A stretch of 64,000 bases of DNA from a virus. The position numbers and the translations under genes were made by a program. This document shows, in pieces, positions 32,828 through 39,669 of this stretch. Positions within the stretch are counted from its first letter, which is position 1; every line of letters starts with the position of its first letter. The DNA is taken from IMG/VR virus record IMGVR_UViG_3300017781_004450, positions 1-64,000 of that record. One strand, given 5' to 3'. The notes beneath the pieces were generated by a model. It saw only the letters and a program-made list of their open reading frames with translations, made no database searches and was not told the DNA's origin.

Positions 32828-32998
32828 ATGAATCCTATTAATTGGGTAAAAGATAGACTAGAAGAAAGAACATCCTGGGACGGTGCAGTCCTTATTGGAG
32901 TTGGTGTAGTTGTTCTAATCGCAGGACCATTTGCGAAATTAGCAGCATATGCAGCAATCGGATATGGTATTTGGACACTATGGAAAAAACAGGACTAG
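32828..32998 (+). CDS. 56-aa membrane protein
   Basis: A frame opens at 32804, but AAGGAG places the start at the ATG 32828 (MNPINWVKDRLEERT). The 56-residue product has a hydrophobic segment (AVLIGVGVVVLIAGPFAKLAAYAAIGYGIW) long enough for one or two short membrane passes. It starts just after the SOD-like stop and overlaps the iscA start. Possibly a membrane anchor in the oxidative-stress/Fe-S gene set; function unknown. Confidence 0.6.
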   Translation: MNPINWVKDRLEERTSWDGAVLIGVGVVVLIAGPFAKLAAYAAIGYGIWTLWKKQD

Positions 32999-33312
32999 TT
33001 AAATTAACTCAATCAGCGGTCGATCACATGACCAAGCTGATAGACGAACAAGGTAAACCCATCGTCAGACTTCAAGTCAAGGGCGGTGGGTGTGCCGGTT
33101 TTCAGTATGAATGGTCCATGACTGAAGCCTTAGAAGAAAAAGATGAAGTAGTTGACTTACCAAACGGTCAATTTGCTATTGATCAATTTAGTGTAATGTA
33201 TGTTGCAGGTACTGAAGTTGATTTTATTAAAGAAGTGTTTGGATCCCAACTTATAATTAGAAATCCTAATGCAACGTCAAGCTGCGGCTGTGGCGAGAGT
33301 TTTGCGGCTTAG
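32980..33312 (+). CDS. iscA: A-type Fe-S carrier (IscA/ErpA family)
   Basis: A 110-residue A-type carrier that transfers clusters from IscU to client proteins. The three ligand cysteines are present: Cys38 in GGGCAGFQYEW and Cys102/Cys104 in SSCGCGESF. The ATG at 32980 (MEKTGLVKLT) is preferred over an in-frame TTG at 32971; it lies inside the preceding small membrane gene. It may function late, on the SOD-like transcript, while iscS is early. Its 3' end overlaps the convergent uvsE by 36 bases. With iscU, iscS and a ferredoxin elsewhere, it completes a minimal ISC-like set. Confidence 0.95.
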   Translation: MEKTGLVKLTQSAVDHMTKLIDEQGKPIVRLQVKGGGCAGFQYEWSMTEALEEKDEVVDLPNGQFAIDQFSVMYVAGTEVDFIKEVFGSQLIIRNPNATSSCGCGESFAA

Positions 33313-34326
33313 GTCATAATCTAACAAAGCCTTACTAGCAAGATTTTTTGCCTTGCTTTCGCACATAATATCTGCCGAGTCACGGAAGGACAAAGCCCAG
33401 TCATTAACTGTATTGTTAGGATAGTAATCACTATGGGCTCTAAGTTTTTGCTTTTTGTGGCCTGCCTCTAGTAACTGTTCCATGTTAGGCATTGTGTCGT
33501 GTGCAAAGTCTTGCGGTAACCATTCGTCTCGACTGTATGAATAATGTATCACAGGTCGTACACCACGCCACGAATCTATCATGCGTAGATATCTATCGTC
33601 GGTGGGCAGTATATATTCGCCTGTGCGGACCCAGTGATGGTGTATGTCCAATACCAATGCACATGTGTCGACAAGTTCGAGGGAGGCTTCGATGCCCCAC
33701 GACATTTCGTCGTTCTCGATTGTGATGCAGTTTCTCGCTTCTGGAGAAAGTCTTTTGTTAACTGCGTGTATGATACCGGCTGGACCTTGTCTACCTGATA
33801 TATGGACATTGCACTTGAAGTCTTGGAAGGTCTTGCCGTATCCCATCCAGCGTATGACATCGGTGTGATATTCAAATTCTTCTATGCTCCTCTCTACAAT
33901 TTCGGGGTTGTCGCTCGCAAGTACAGTAAATTGGCCTGGGTGCATCGATAGTCGGACATCGAGGGCTCTTGCCCTTTCGCCGATCGGTGCAAAGTGTTTC
34001 TCACAGTATTCGCGGACGTCTGGCTTACGCCAATAATAGCCCCAAGTAGGCTCAGTATAAACAGGAAGTACATCGCTACCCAGTCGTACCATTCGCAACT
34101 CATCTGTCAAACTCCCTACGTACTCTATCAAATTAGCATAGCTCTGTATGTTGTGGACCATGATATCCCACAAGCGTTGTTCTGCATCTTCACGTGTTTG
34201 CCTGTTGAGCCATTGTACTGTTGTACTGCGAGTATTTAGTGGTCGTTGGATCTCTTCTAGCAGTTTCTTCTTCTGCGTCTGATCGTGCCACATGTATTTG
34301 CAGGCAAAGCCTATTCTCTTATTCAT
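33277..34326 (-). CDS. uvsE: UV damage endonuclease UvsE/UvdE
   Basis: A 349-residue UVDE-family TIM-barrel endonuclease that nicks 5' of UV photoproducts. It begins 'RIGFACKYMW' and contains 'RLSMHPGQFTVLASDNPEIV', 'NVHISGRQG', 'ITIENDEMSW', 'LVLDIHHHWV' and 'PVIHYSYSR', with the His/Glu/Asp metal ligands of the family. T4 uses DenV and many cyanophages a PDG-type enzyme; this phage uses the UvdE pathway. The codons are visibly richer in G and C than neighbouring genes, pointing to more recent acquisition (inference). A near-consensus sigma70 promoter lies 7 bases upstream of its ATG, inside the preceding gene. Confidence 0.93.
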   Translation of the reverse strand: MNKRIGFACKYMWHDQTQKKKLLEEIQRPLNTRSTTVQWLNRQTREDAEQRLWDIMVHNIQSYANLIEYVGSLTDELRMVRLGSDVLPVYTEPTWGYYWRKPDVREYCEKHFAPIGERARALDVRLSMHPGQFTVLASDNPEIVERSIEEFEYHTDVIRWMGYGKTFQDFKCNVHISGRQGPAGIIHAVNKRLSPEARNCITIENDEMSWGIEASLELVDTCALVLDIHHHWVRTGEYILPTDDRYLRMIDSWRGVRPVIHYSYSRDEWLPQDFAHDTMPNMEQLLEAGHKKQKLRAHSDYYPNNTVNDWALSFRDSADIMCESKAKNLASKALLDYDLSRKTLATAAA

Positions 34327-34328
34327 GC

Positions 34329-35063
34329 TTATAGTATACTATCTTGTGAGGTTGATGTCAATCGTGAATCGCTTAATATTCTAAATGTTTCTTTCCAATC
34401 ATTAACATGATAAATTTTTGAACGTTTAAAGTTTTGTCTTAGTGCTTCGGCAATAGGAAAGTCATTACCTGCAGGATCACAACGATCGCCAAAAAACAAA
34501 ATACTATCGTCTTTATCAAAGTCTACAAGTATCTGACTTTTATCTGAACCTATAGGTGCAATGTCTAACCCTGTTTCTCCACCCACTGTTGCTCTTAAGT
34601 TCTGAAATTCTTTGTTAAACAAGTCAGCAATAAGATTTCTTTCTTTATGTTTAGTATCATACTTTGCATACAACTTACGTTCTCCTATTGTAGCATTACG
34701 ACCTACAACGCTAAAGTTTATCATACCTGGGCGTTCTTCAATATGTAGTCCTGTACGTAATGGAAACTCACTTTCCTCTAATTTGTCTAATAGGAATGTT
34801 TTAGCGTTATGTGGAAGTTTCCAATCGCTTCGTCTTACGTTTTCATTTGACTTGTATACGTCTGAACCGCTACAATTATAAGCACGTCTAGCCAAGCCGT
34901 AGATAACATTACCTACCTGTTCCACAGTTTTCTTTTTATCGCTACCTGTAACGAGATAAACTTTGTTTTCTGTGCAGAAGTCAAAAAAGAACTTTGAAAA
35001 TTCTTCGTCCATCTTCTGACGACTTGGCGTCAATGTACCGTCTACATCAAATATAAACTTCAT
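34329..35063 (-). CDS. eukaryotic-type phosphomannomutase-like HAD phosphatase
   Basis: A 244-residue HAD protein of the alpha-phosphomannomutase (PMM) class. Motif I is FDVDGTLTPSR (residues 4-14; nucleophile Asp5, acid Asp7). 'LVTGSDKKK' gives the motif II region. 'RPGMINFSVVGRNAT' aligns with the PMM2 substrate loop RNGMLNVSPIGR, 'VGGETGLDIAPIGSDKSQIL' with IGGQISFDVFPDGWDK, and 'LFFGDRCDPAGNDFPI' with YFFGDKTxPGGND. It would interconvert mannose-6-P and mannose-1-P or act on a related sugar phosphate. Its 3' end contains the uvsE promoter. The eukaryotic-type class is unusual in a phage. Confidence 0.8.
   Translation of the reverse strand: MKFIFDVDGTLTPSRQKMDEEFSKFFFDFCTENKVYLVTGSDKKKTVEQVGNVIYGLARRAYNCSGSDVYKSNENVRRSDWKLPHNAKTFLLDKLEESEFPLRTGLHIEERPGMINFSVVGRNATIGERKLYAKYDTKHKERNLIADLFNKEFQNLRATVGGETGLDIAPIGSDKSQILVDFDKDDSILFFGDRCDPAGNDFPIAEALRQNFKRSKIYHVNDWKETFRILSDSRLTSTSQDSIL
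34333..34361 (-). promoter_or_regulatory. sigma70 promoter for uvsE (TTGACA-N17-TATACT)
   Basis: On the minus strand: -35 TTGACA at 34356-34361 and -10 TATACT at 34333-34338, spacer 17 bases, lying within the 3' codons of the HAD gene. The -10 is so close to the uvsE ATG that the transcript would be almost leaderless. Confidence 0.65.
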
Positions 35064-35068
35064 ACTGA

Positions 35069-35209
35069 TTATTCCTCTACCGGAATATCAGTGTATAGTC
35101 TTTCGTACTGGTCCCAAAACATGTATTCGTCATACACTTGAGAACCGTATAATATTGCAAACTCTAGCAAAACTATTATAACAAGTACTTTTATTATTGT
35201 ATTAAGCAT
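35069..35209 (-). CDS. 46-aa single-pass membrane protein
   Basis: The frame extends to 35260, but AAAGGA supports the ATG at 35209 (MLNTIIKVLVIIVLLEFAIL). The product has one N-terminal membrane helix and an acidic tail with several tyrosines (YDEYMFWDQYERLY). It lies between the HAD gene and the 274-aa unknown. It may be a small inhibitor or membrane anchor; unassigned. Confidence 0.55.
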   Translation of the reverse strand: MLNTIIKVLVIIVLLEFAILYGSQVYDEYMFWDQYERLYTDIPVEE

Positions 35210-35219
35210 AATGTCCTTT

Positions 35220-36044
35220 CTAAATTTTAGCCTTAGGATTTTTCTTTCTAAAACGATCAAACAGTTGTTTGATACGCTTCACCTTTGCAACAACATTATC
35301 TGTTTTTGCAAACTTGTGATGATTTGCATATGTAAATGCATCTTCAATATCTTTTTCAAGTTGACCAGCTTCATCTATGATAATTTCATGATCATGTAGC
35401 ATACTTCTACTAATAGGCACAAACTGTGCAAGTGGTGTTCCAGCTTTAACTAGAGTTTCTCCTTCTAGTACATGCCAAAATAATTGTATTGGAATGGCAT
35501 GCATGTACATAGGATCAACTATACCATACGCAGCCGTAAATCTTGTTTCATTGTTGTAGGTTACAGGCATTTGCATTAGTAACATATCGTCACTTGCTTT
35601 TACACGCCAAGGCGTTTCAACTTTAACTGCTGAATTCAAGTAAGGTTTGTTTGTGTTATCAGTATCATGAGGAATAAGTGGCTCAGTTTGCCAAGGTGCA
35701 TGCCAATTAATGTAATATTCCCAACCTTGTATATGGTAATTTCCTGTGCTAGGTTTTACAAACTTAAAAGGAACTTCCCAAGCAACACCACTATCTACTC
35801 CGGGACCTGTTTTAATTACAAAATCTGCAGGAGCTCTCATGATATACCCTGACTTCATAAGTGGCTTAATACCAGGACAGTTTTTAGAAAGTTGATTGCC
35901 GCTCTCAGGCCTAACTCTACGTGTTCCAACATCATTGAATCCACGGTCTGCTTTACCAGCAGGCTCAATAGGATACAATTCTGCTACATTTGGATCTAAA
36001 GAATAGAAACGTAGCCAGGATTTTTTCTTTCTAAAGTTAAACAT
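35220..36044 (-). CDS. conserved marine phage protein, unknown function (DUF6065-like?)
   Basis: A 274-residue protein rich in Trp/Pro with 'SKNCPGIKPLMKSGYIMRAP', 'YYINWHAPWQTEPLIPH', 'DPMYMHAIPIQLFWHVLEGE' and 'LVKAGTPLAQFVPISR'. The 'CP...G.I...P.D..' opening and the 'G.PLAQF.PI' end recall a small family of phage/bacterial proteins of unknown function (I believe DUF6065, not verified). The last 60 residues are basic and helical. A sigma70 promoter sits just upstream. No catalytic signature is visible; the His/Trp content suggests a cupin- or hydroxylase-like fold (speculative). Confidence 0.55.
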   Translation of the reverse strand: MFNFRKKKSWLRFYSLDPNVAELYPIEPAGKADRGFNDVGTRRVRPESGNQLSKNCPGIKPLMKSGYIMRAPADFVIKTGPGVDSGVAWEVPFKFVKPSTGNYHIQGWEYYINWHAPWQTEPLIPHDTDNTNKPYLNSAVKVETPWRVKASDDMLLMQMPVTYNNETRFTAAYGIVDPMYMHAIPIQLFWHVLEGETLVKAGTPLAQFVPISRSMLHDHEIIIDEAGQLEKDIEDAFTYANHHKFAKTDNVVAKVKRIKQLFDRFRKKNPKAKI

Positions 36045-36050
36045 ACTTAC

Positions 36051-36079
36051 AGTATACAGTCATTATTTCCAGTTGTCAA
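36051..36079 (-). promoter_or_regulatory. sigma70 promoter (TTGACA-N17-TATACT)
   Basis: On the minus strand: -35 TTGACA at 36074-36079, -10 TATACT at 36051-36056, 17-base spacer, overlapping the stop region of the glycosyltransferase and directly upstream of the 274-aa gene start at 36044. Confidence 0.65.
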
Positions 36080-36878
36080 CAATTAACTTGTCTTTTACTT
36101 GTCCAGGATTTGGATCGCCATGAAATACCATGATAGAATTGTCTTTTGGAGCAACTATATCATCTCTAATAGTTTTAAACTGTCTTTGTCCGTCTTTCAT
36201 ATGAAGTTCAGTCTTATCTCGTATTTCCCATTTATAACTCATTACCCATTCTTCAGGCCAAAACTTAAGAACTTCTCTACAATTTTGCCAAATCCAATCT
36301 TGATCTCCATGCAGTCTTTGTGCCTGTGCCGGATTAGCCATAAAGTTATTATAAACGTGAGATTGTGTTCTTGCATTCCATGCCATAACAGAACTATTTA
36401 GGTATTTGTAGTTTGGATGAAACTTTCTATTAAAGTCTCTAATGCCCATAAAATCATCTAACCAAACATTACATAGTTTATCAATGTTCTTATGGATAAC
36501 AACATCTAAGTCCATATATAATATTCTACCTTCTAAAGGAAGAGTAGGATCAAACATGTGAACTTTATGCCACCAACCTCTTGCATAACCTTTATTAGGT
36601 ACAACAATATTGTTTACACCTTCAAGAGGTTTAGGATCGTCTGTTAAACAGTTAAAACGATATGGTACAGTAATATGCCTTGCGACCATGTCACGTAACT
36701 TTATAACATACTCGTTTCCGTACTTGTTGCCAAAGCGTACACAAAGGATTTGTGTAACAGGTCCGTTCTCATTCTTGTCTCGAAAGTTATTTGTCTTTCG
36801 CAGTTCTTTTTCTAACCGCCTGGCAGCCTTTTGTGCTTTACGTTCTGCTTTTGTGAAGTTGTGATTTTCTAATGCCAT
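36063..36878 (-). CDS. glycosyltransferase (GT-A fold)
   Basis: A 271-residue GT-A glycosyltransferase. After a basic N-terminal helix there is 'QILCVRFGNKYGNEYVIKL', a GT-A entry strand, 'RFNCLTDDPKPLEGV', then the metal-binding DxD motif in 'RILYMDLDVVIHKNI', 'MGIRDFNRKFHPNY', and 'LNSSVMAWNA', an acceptor-site block. 'LHGDQDWIW' and 'IMVFHGDPNPGQV' provide the later His/Asp positions. The pattern resembles GT8/GT24-like bacterial and phage enzymes; donor and acceptor cannot be read. It lies between KdsA and the unknown 274-aa gene, among sugar-metabolism genes. Confidence 0.8.
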   Translation of the reverse strand: MALENHNFTKAERKAQKAARRLEKELRKTNNFRDKNENGPVTQILCVRFGNKYGNEYVIKLRDMVARHITVPYRFNCLTDDPKPLEGVNNIVVPNKGYARGWWHKVHMFDPTLPLEGRILYMDLDVVIHKNIDKLCNVWLDDFMGIRDFNRKFHPNYKYLNSSVMAWNARTQSHVYNNFMANPAQAQRLHGDQDWIWQNCREVLKFWPEEWVMSYKWEIRDKTELHMKDGQRQFKTIRDDIVAPKDNSIMVFHGDPNPGQVKDKLIVDNWK

Positions 36879-36884
36879 TCATTT

Positions 36885-37652
36885 TTACTCAGCATGACGG
36901 ACTATACTGTCAACAACAGCTTCAAAGTCATGTAAATGGAGTGCGTTAGGACCGTCACTAGGTGCATTGTCTGGATCTTGATGTACTTCTAAAAAGAAGT
37001 CTCTAATACCCAAAGCACTACCTGCACGACATAAGCCAGGAACGTAATCGCGATTGCCGCCGCTACTACTTCCATTGCCGCCTGGTTTCTGTACTGCGTG
37101 GGTTGCATCAAGAACAATAGGGGTATTATAATTACTAAGCATGTAGTCCAAGCCAGTAAAATCAACGACAAGAGTATTGTATCCAAAACTCGTTCCTCTC
37201 TCAGTTATCCAAACTTCTTTAGCACCTGTTGTCTTTGACAGTATACTTTCAACGTCCCAAGGTGCAAGAAACTGACCTTTTTTAATATTAACAATCTTGT
37301 CTGTAGCACAAGCAGCCTTTACTAGATCTGTTTGTCTACATAAAAACGCAGGAATTTGTAATGCATCAACTACATCGTTGTATGCTTCAGTGATGTATTG
37401 AATTTGTTCTACAGTATGTACATCAGTGATTGTGTTTACTCCAAACTCATTTTTCAATGCTTCAAAGTCGGTAAGTGTTGCGTCCATACCGATACCACGT
37501 ATTCCTTTGATACTAGATCTATTTGCTTTATCAAAACTAGCTTTAAAGTAATAGTCAATACCGTGTTTATCACAAACACGTTTACATTCTTTTGCAATCA
37601 TTGCACTATCAGTTAGTGTCTCGTGTTGACACGGTCCTGCAATTATTCTCAT
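36885..37652 (-). CDS. kdsA: KDO-8-phosphate synthase, metal-dependent type
   Basis: A 255-residue KdsA that condenses phosphoenolpyruvate and arabinose-5-phosphate to KDO-8-P, the first committed step to the LPS inner-core sugar KDO. Signature blocks: IIAGPCQHE (1-10), 'YYFKASFDKANRSS', 'TITDVHTVEQ', 'ALQIPAFLCRQTDLV', 'WITERGTSFGYN', 'VLDATHAVQKPGG', 'FFLEVHQDPDNAPSDGP'. Cys8 in the AGPC motif marks the metallo-type; the non-metal type has Asn here. The other metal ligands (His in ATHAVQ, Glu in EVHQDP, Asp in SDGP) are in place. It is shorter at the C-terminus than E. coli KdsA. It forms a queD-kdsA-glycosyltransferase run. Confidence 0.93.
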   Translation of the reverse strand: MRIIAGPCQHETLTDSAMIAKECKRVCDKHGIDYYFKASFDKANRSSIKGIRGIGMDATLTDFEALKNEFGVNTITDVHTVEQIQYITEAYNDVVDALQIPAFLCRQTDLVKAACATDKIVNIKKGQFLAPWDVESILSKTTGAKEVWITERGTSFGYNTLVVDFTGLDYMLSNYNTPIVLDATHAVQKPGGNGSSSGGNRDYVPGLCRAGSALGIRDFFLEVHQDPDNAPSDGPNALHLHDFEAVVDSIVRHAE

Positions 37653-37658
37653 AATTTA

Positions 37659-38108
37659 CTACCCTTCGTAGATTGCTGAGTTGGCACCATGCTCTGAACA
37701 CTCAACACTTACACAATAGCAACGATTATTTGTTTTTTCTCTAATCAAATTGTTTGCAAAGTTAAATGCATGTTCTGCAAATTTTTCTGCACCAACACCA
37801 TCGAATTGTCTAATCTCTGCAAGTCCAAGTGTTTCTAAACGTAGTAGTTCGTCCTTCATCGGATCTACTTCGTCGATACAAGTTTTGTGATCAAAACTAT
37901 CTTCAAGCCAAGCCTTCAGCGGTTTAAGTCCACCAAAGTCAACTGCCCAATTTTTATTATCTAGATCATTACATCCAAAAGTAAATTTAAATGCTAAACT
38001 ATAACCGTGTAGCAAATGACAATGTGAATGATCTGCGTTCGGCTGCCTAAACACCGCACTAAGGCCAATGTTATGACCATAAGTTTTTGTACTAAAGTAT
38101 TTTCCCAT
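37659..38108 (-). CDS. queD: 6-carboxy-tetrahydropterin synthase (QueD/PTPS family)
   Basis: A 149-residue PTPS-fold enzyme. The zinc-binding histidines are in 'HSHCHLLHGYSL'. 'VDFGGLKPLKAWLEDSFDHK' matches the QueD core (DFG..K....LDH), and 'VECSEHGANSAIY' gives the substrate Glu block. QueD converts 7,8-dihydroneopterin triphosphate to 6-carboxy-tetrahydropterin on the path to 7-deazaguanines. Phages use this pathway for tRNA queuosine or 7-deaza-modified DNA, but no queE or folE is in the window; a QueC-like PP-loop protein lies at 50903-51640. It has a strong AGGAG ribosome site and an upstream sigma70 promoter. Confidence 0.88.
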   Translation of the reverse strand: MGKYFSTKTYGHNIGLSAVFRQPNADHSHCHLLHGYSLAFKFTFGCNDLDNKNWAVDFGGLKPLKAWLEDSFDHKTCIDEVDPMKDELLRLETLGLAEIRQFDGVGAEKFAEHAFNFANNLIREKTNNRCYCVSVECSEHGANSAIYEG

Positions 38109-38179
38109 ATTTTTATCTCCTATATATGAGCGGCAGAATTGGAAGGGTTGACGCTAAGACCTTGTTAAACATATTACTA

Positions 38180-38207
38180 ATTATACACGAATTAAGATAT
38201 TTGTCAA
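38180..38207 (-). promoter_or_regulatory. sigma70 promoter for queD (TTGACA-N16-TATAAT)
   Basis: On the minus strand: -35 TTGACA at 38202-38207, -10 TATAAT at 38180-38185, 16-base spacer, overlapping the stop of the upstream 214-aa gene. Transcription would run through queD, kdsA and the glycosyltransferase. Confidence 0.7.
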
Positions 38208-38848
38208 GATATTGATTTATAAAATTTTTCAAAGTGAACATTCGGCTTTTGCCATATAGGCGGAAAGTCCCATTCGTGCATATTTTTTATTGTAAAATTT
38301 TTGTGAGGATGATTTTTGAATACTTCGCCAATTTGTATTTTCCAATAACTAGGATCGATTGGATGCGTATCAGCGTCAGCATAATTGTTTGTTCCTTTGT
38401 ATAAGTTATTAACTTTGTCGTTATTACCGTAAAGATCAAAACCTAACAATGTAATATTATCTGACTCAAGAGTTGCAGCAAGTAAAACAGCATAAGGACC
38501 ACTGCCCCAGTTAATAGGCTGATTATGTTTTTGTTCGTCTTTAGGAGATATGTAAGGAACAGAATTTATTCTTTTATCTTTACGAACTTTACGGAAGTAT
38601 TGATAGTTTTCACCACGGACATAAATTTTTGTGTCCTTTGTGTTCTCTCCTTCTGTTGCTTCTAACACCATACGTCTATCACAACACACAAGATGATCAA
38701 CGACCATATCTCTATGTACTGCGTTACAACCTACTATAGTATAATGTGGATATATGTGAGCTAGATCTAGCCCCTTGCGACTTTCTCCGTTACCTAAAAC
38801 TAAAGTCCCGGACACTCCCGCTACCTGATTTCTCCAAACGGTGCCCAT
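38204..38848 (-). CDS. DUF115-like Rossmann protein, possible sugar-related enzyme
   Basis: A 214-residue protein starting with 'LVLGNGESRKGLDLAHIYPH', a Rossmann-like GxGxS turn, then 'IVGCNAVHRDM', 'HLVCCDRRMVLEAT' and, later, 'GSGPYAVLLAATLESDNITL' with 'LLGFDLYG'. This order is seen in DUF115/MptE-like proteins and some sialyltransferase-like phage proteins. It overlaps the upstream fibre gene by 28 bases. No catalytic set can be confirmed; the sugar link is from similarity of pattern and neighbourhood only. Confidence 0.5.
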   Translation of the reverse strand: MGTVWRNQVAGVSGTLVLGNGESRKGLDLAHIYPHYTIVGCNAVHRDMVVDHLVCCDRRMVLEATEGENTKDTKIYVRGENYQYFRKVRKDKRINSVPYISPKDEQKHNQPINWGSGPYAVLLAATLESDNITLLGFDLYGNNDKVNNLYKGTNNYADADTHPIDPSYWKIQIGEVFKNHPHKNFTIKNMHEWDFPPIWQKPNVHFEKFYKSIS

Positions 38849-39636
38849 ATGCCAGGGTTACCTGCTTGGATACAAACCCAACCAATGTATGACTTCTGTC
38901 TTGCTCTTGAGTTCCAGCAAATATCACCTTGATTAAAGTTACCACCTTGTGGTGCTTCAACGCCGTTGATATGAAGTGCATTGTTGAATTTAATTGCGCC
39001 CCTAACATGTAAGTCAACTGTGCTATCTGGGTTGGAAACACCTACTGCTAGTTTGCCTCCAACAAAGCCGTCTTTAGCAATGCGTACATCGCCGCCAGCT
39101 TCAACAGTTAGTCTTACTTGATTGTCTGTTTTTACATCTAATTGATGGCTACCAAATGTACCAACAAATCCTTTTGTTGATTCATCTGTACCGATAATCA
39201 TTTCTACGCCATCTTCTGCAATACTTACAGCCGCATTTGGCTGCTCAGTACCAATACCTAATCTATCATTATGTGAATTAAAGTAAACGTATTGATTAAT
39301 TGAAACATCACCGTCTACTACCAGTCCTCTTAATCTACCTAGTGATTTTAAGTTACTGTTTACTACACTTGTACCTAGTGTATCTAGTGTTAGTACTTCT
39401 AAGTTGTTTATTTTAACTGCTTTATTTTTAGCAAGATCAATATTCTCTGTTGAAAAGATACTCTTTGTATCTTCCATATAGGATAATTGTTTAGTGTAGT
39501 CTTTGCCAGCCCAGAATAGGCCCTTACCGTTAATGTCGGTAGTGAATTTAATTGACTGATTTGATGCCCATCCACCGTCTGATGTTAGAGCTGATTCTAG
39601 CTCAGTTAGGGCTTGATTAAGTTTTGCATTGTCCAT
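38821..39636 (-). CDS. tail-fibre-type structural protein
   Basis: A 271-residue protein with an N-terminal helical segment, then the beta-helical fibre phrases 'NDRLGIGTEQPNAAVSIAED', 'GGKLAVGVSNPDSTVDLHVR' and 'GAIKFNNALHINGVEAP', and a C-terminal tip 'GDICWNSRARQKSYIGWVCI' that ends 'GIWAPFGEI', common in phage fibres and T4-like whisker/short-fibre proteins. It is separate from the main fibre operon and has its own leaderless late box. Confidence 0.75.
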   Translation of the reverse strand: MDNAKLNQALTELESALTSDGGWASNQSIKFTTDINGKGLFWAGKDYTKQLSYMEDTKSIFSTENIDLAKNKAVKINNLEVLTLDTLGTSVVNSNLKSLGRLRGLVVDGDVSINQYVYFNSHNDRLGIGTEQPNAAVSIAEDGVEMIIGTDESTKGFVGTFGSHQLDVKTDNQVRLTVEAGGDVRIAKDGFVGGKLAVGVSNPDSTVDLHVRGAIKFNNALHINGVEAPQGGNFNQGDICWNSRARQKSYIGWVCIQAGNPGIWAPFGEIR

Positions 39637-39641
39637 ATTAG

Positions 39642-39649
39642 TATTTATC
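39642..39649 (-). promoter_or_regulatory. late -10 box, leaderless arrangement (GATAAATA-N5-ATG)
   Basis: GATAAATA on the minus strand, spacer CTAAT, then the ATG at 39636. One mismatch to the T4 late consensus. Confidence 0.6.
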
Positions 39650-39669
39650 CTTTATACAGAAAAGCCGGT

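Noticed and set aside
33492-33868. Plus- and minus-strand open frames within uvsE.
   Set aside because: They arise from the G/C-richer codons of uvsE and carry no motif or start signal.
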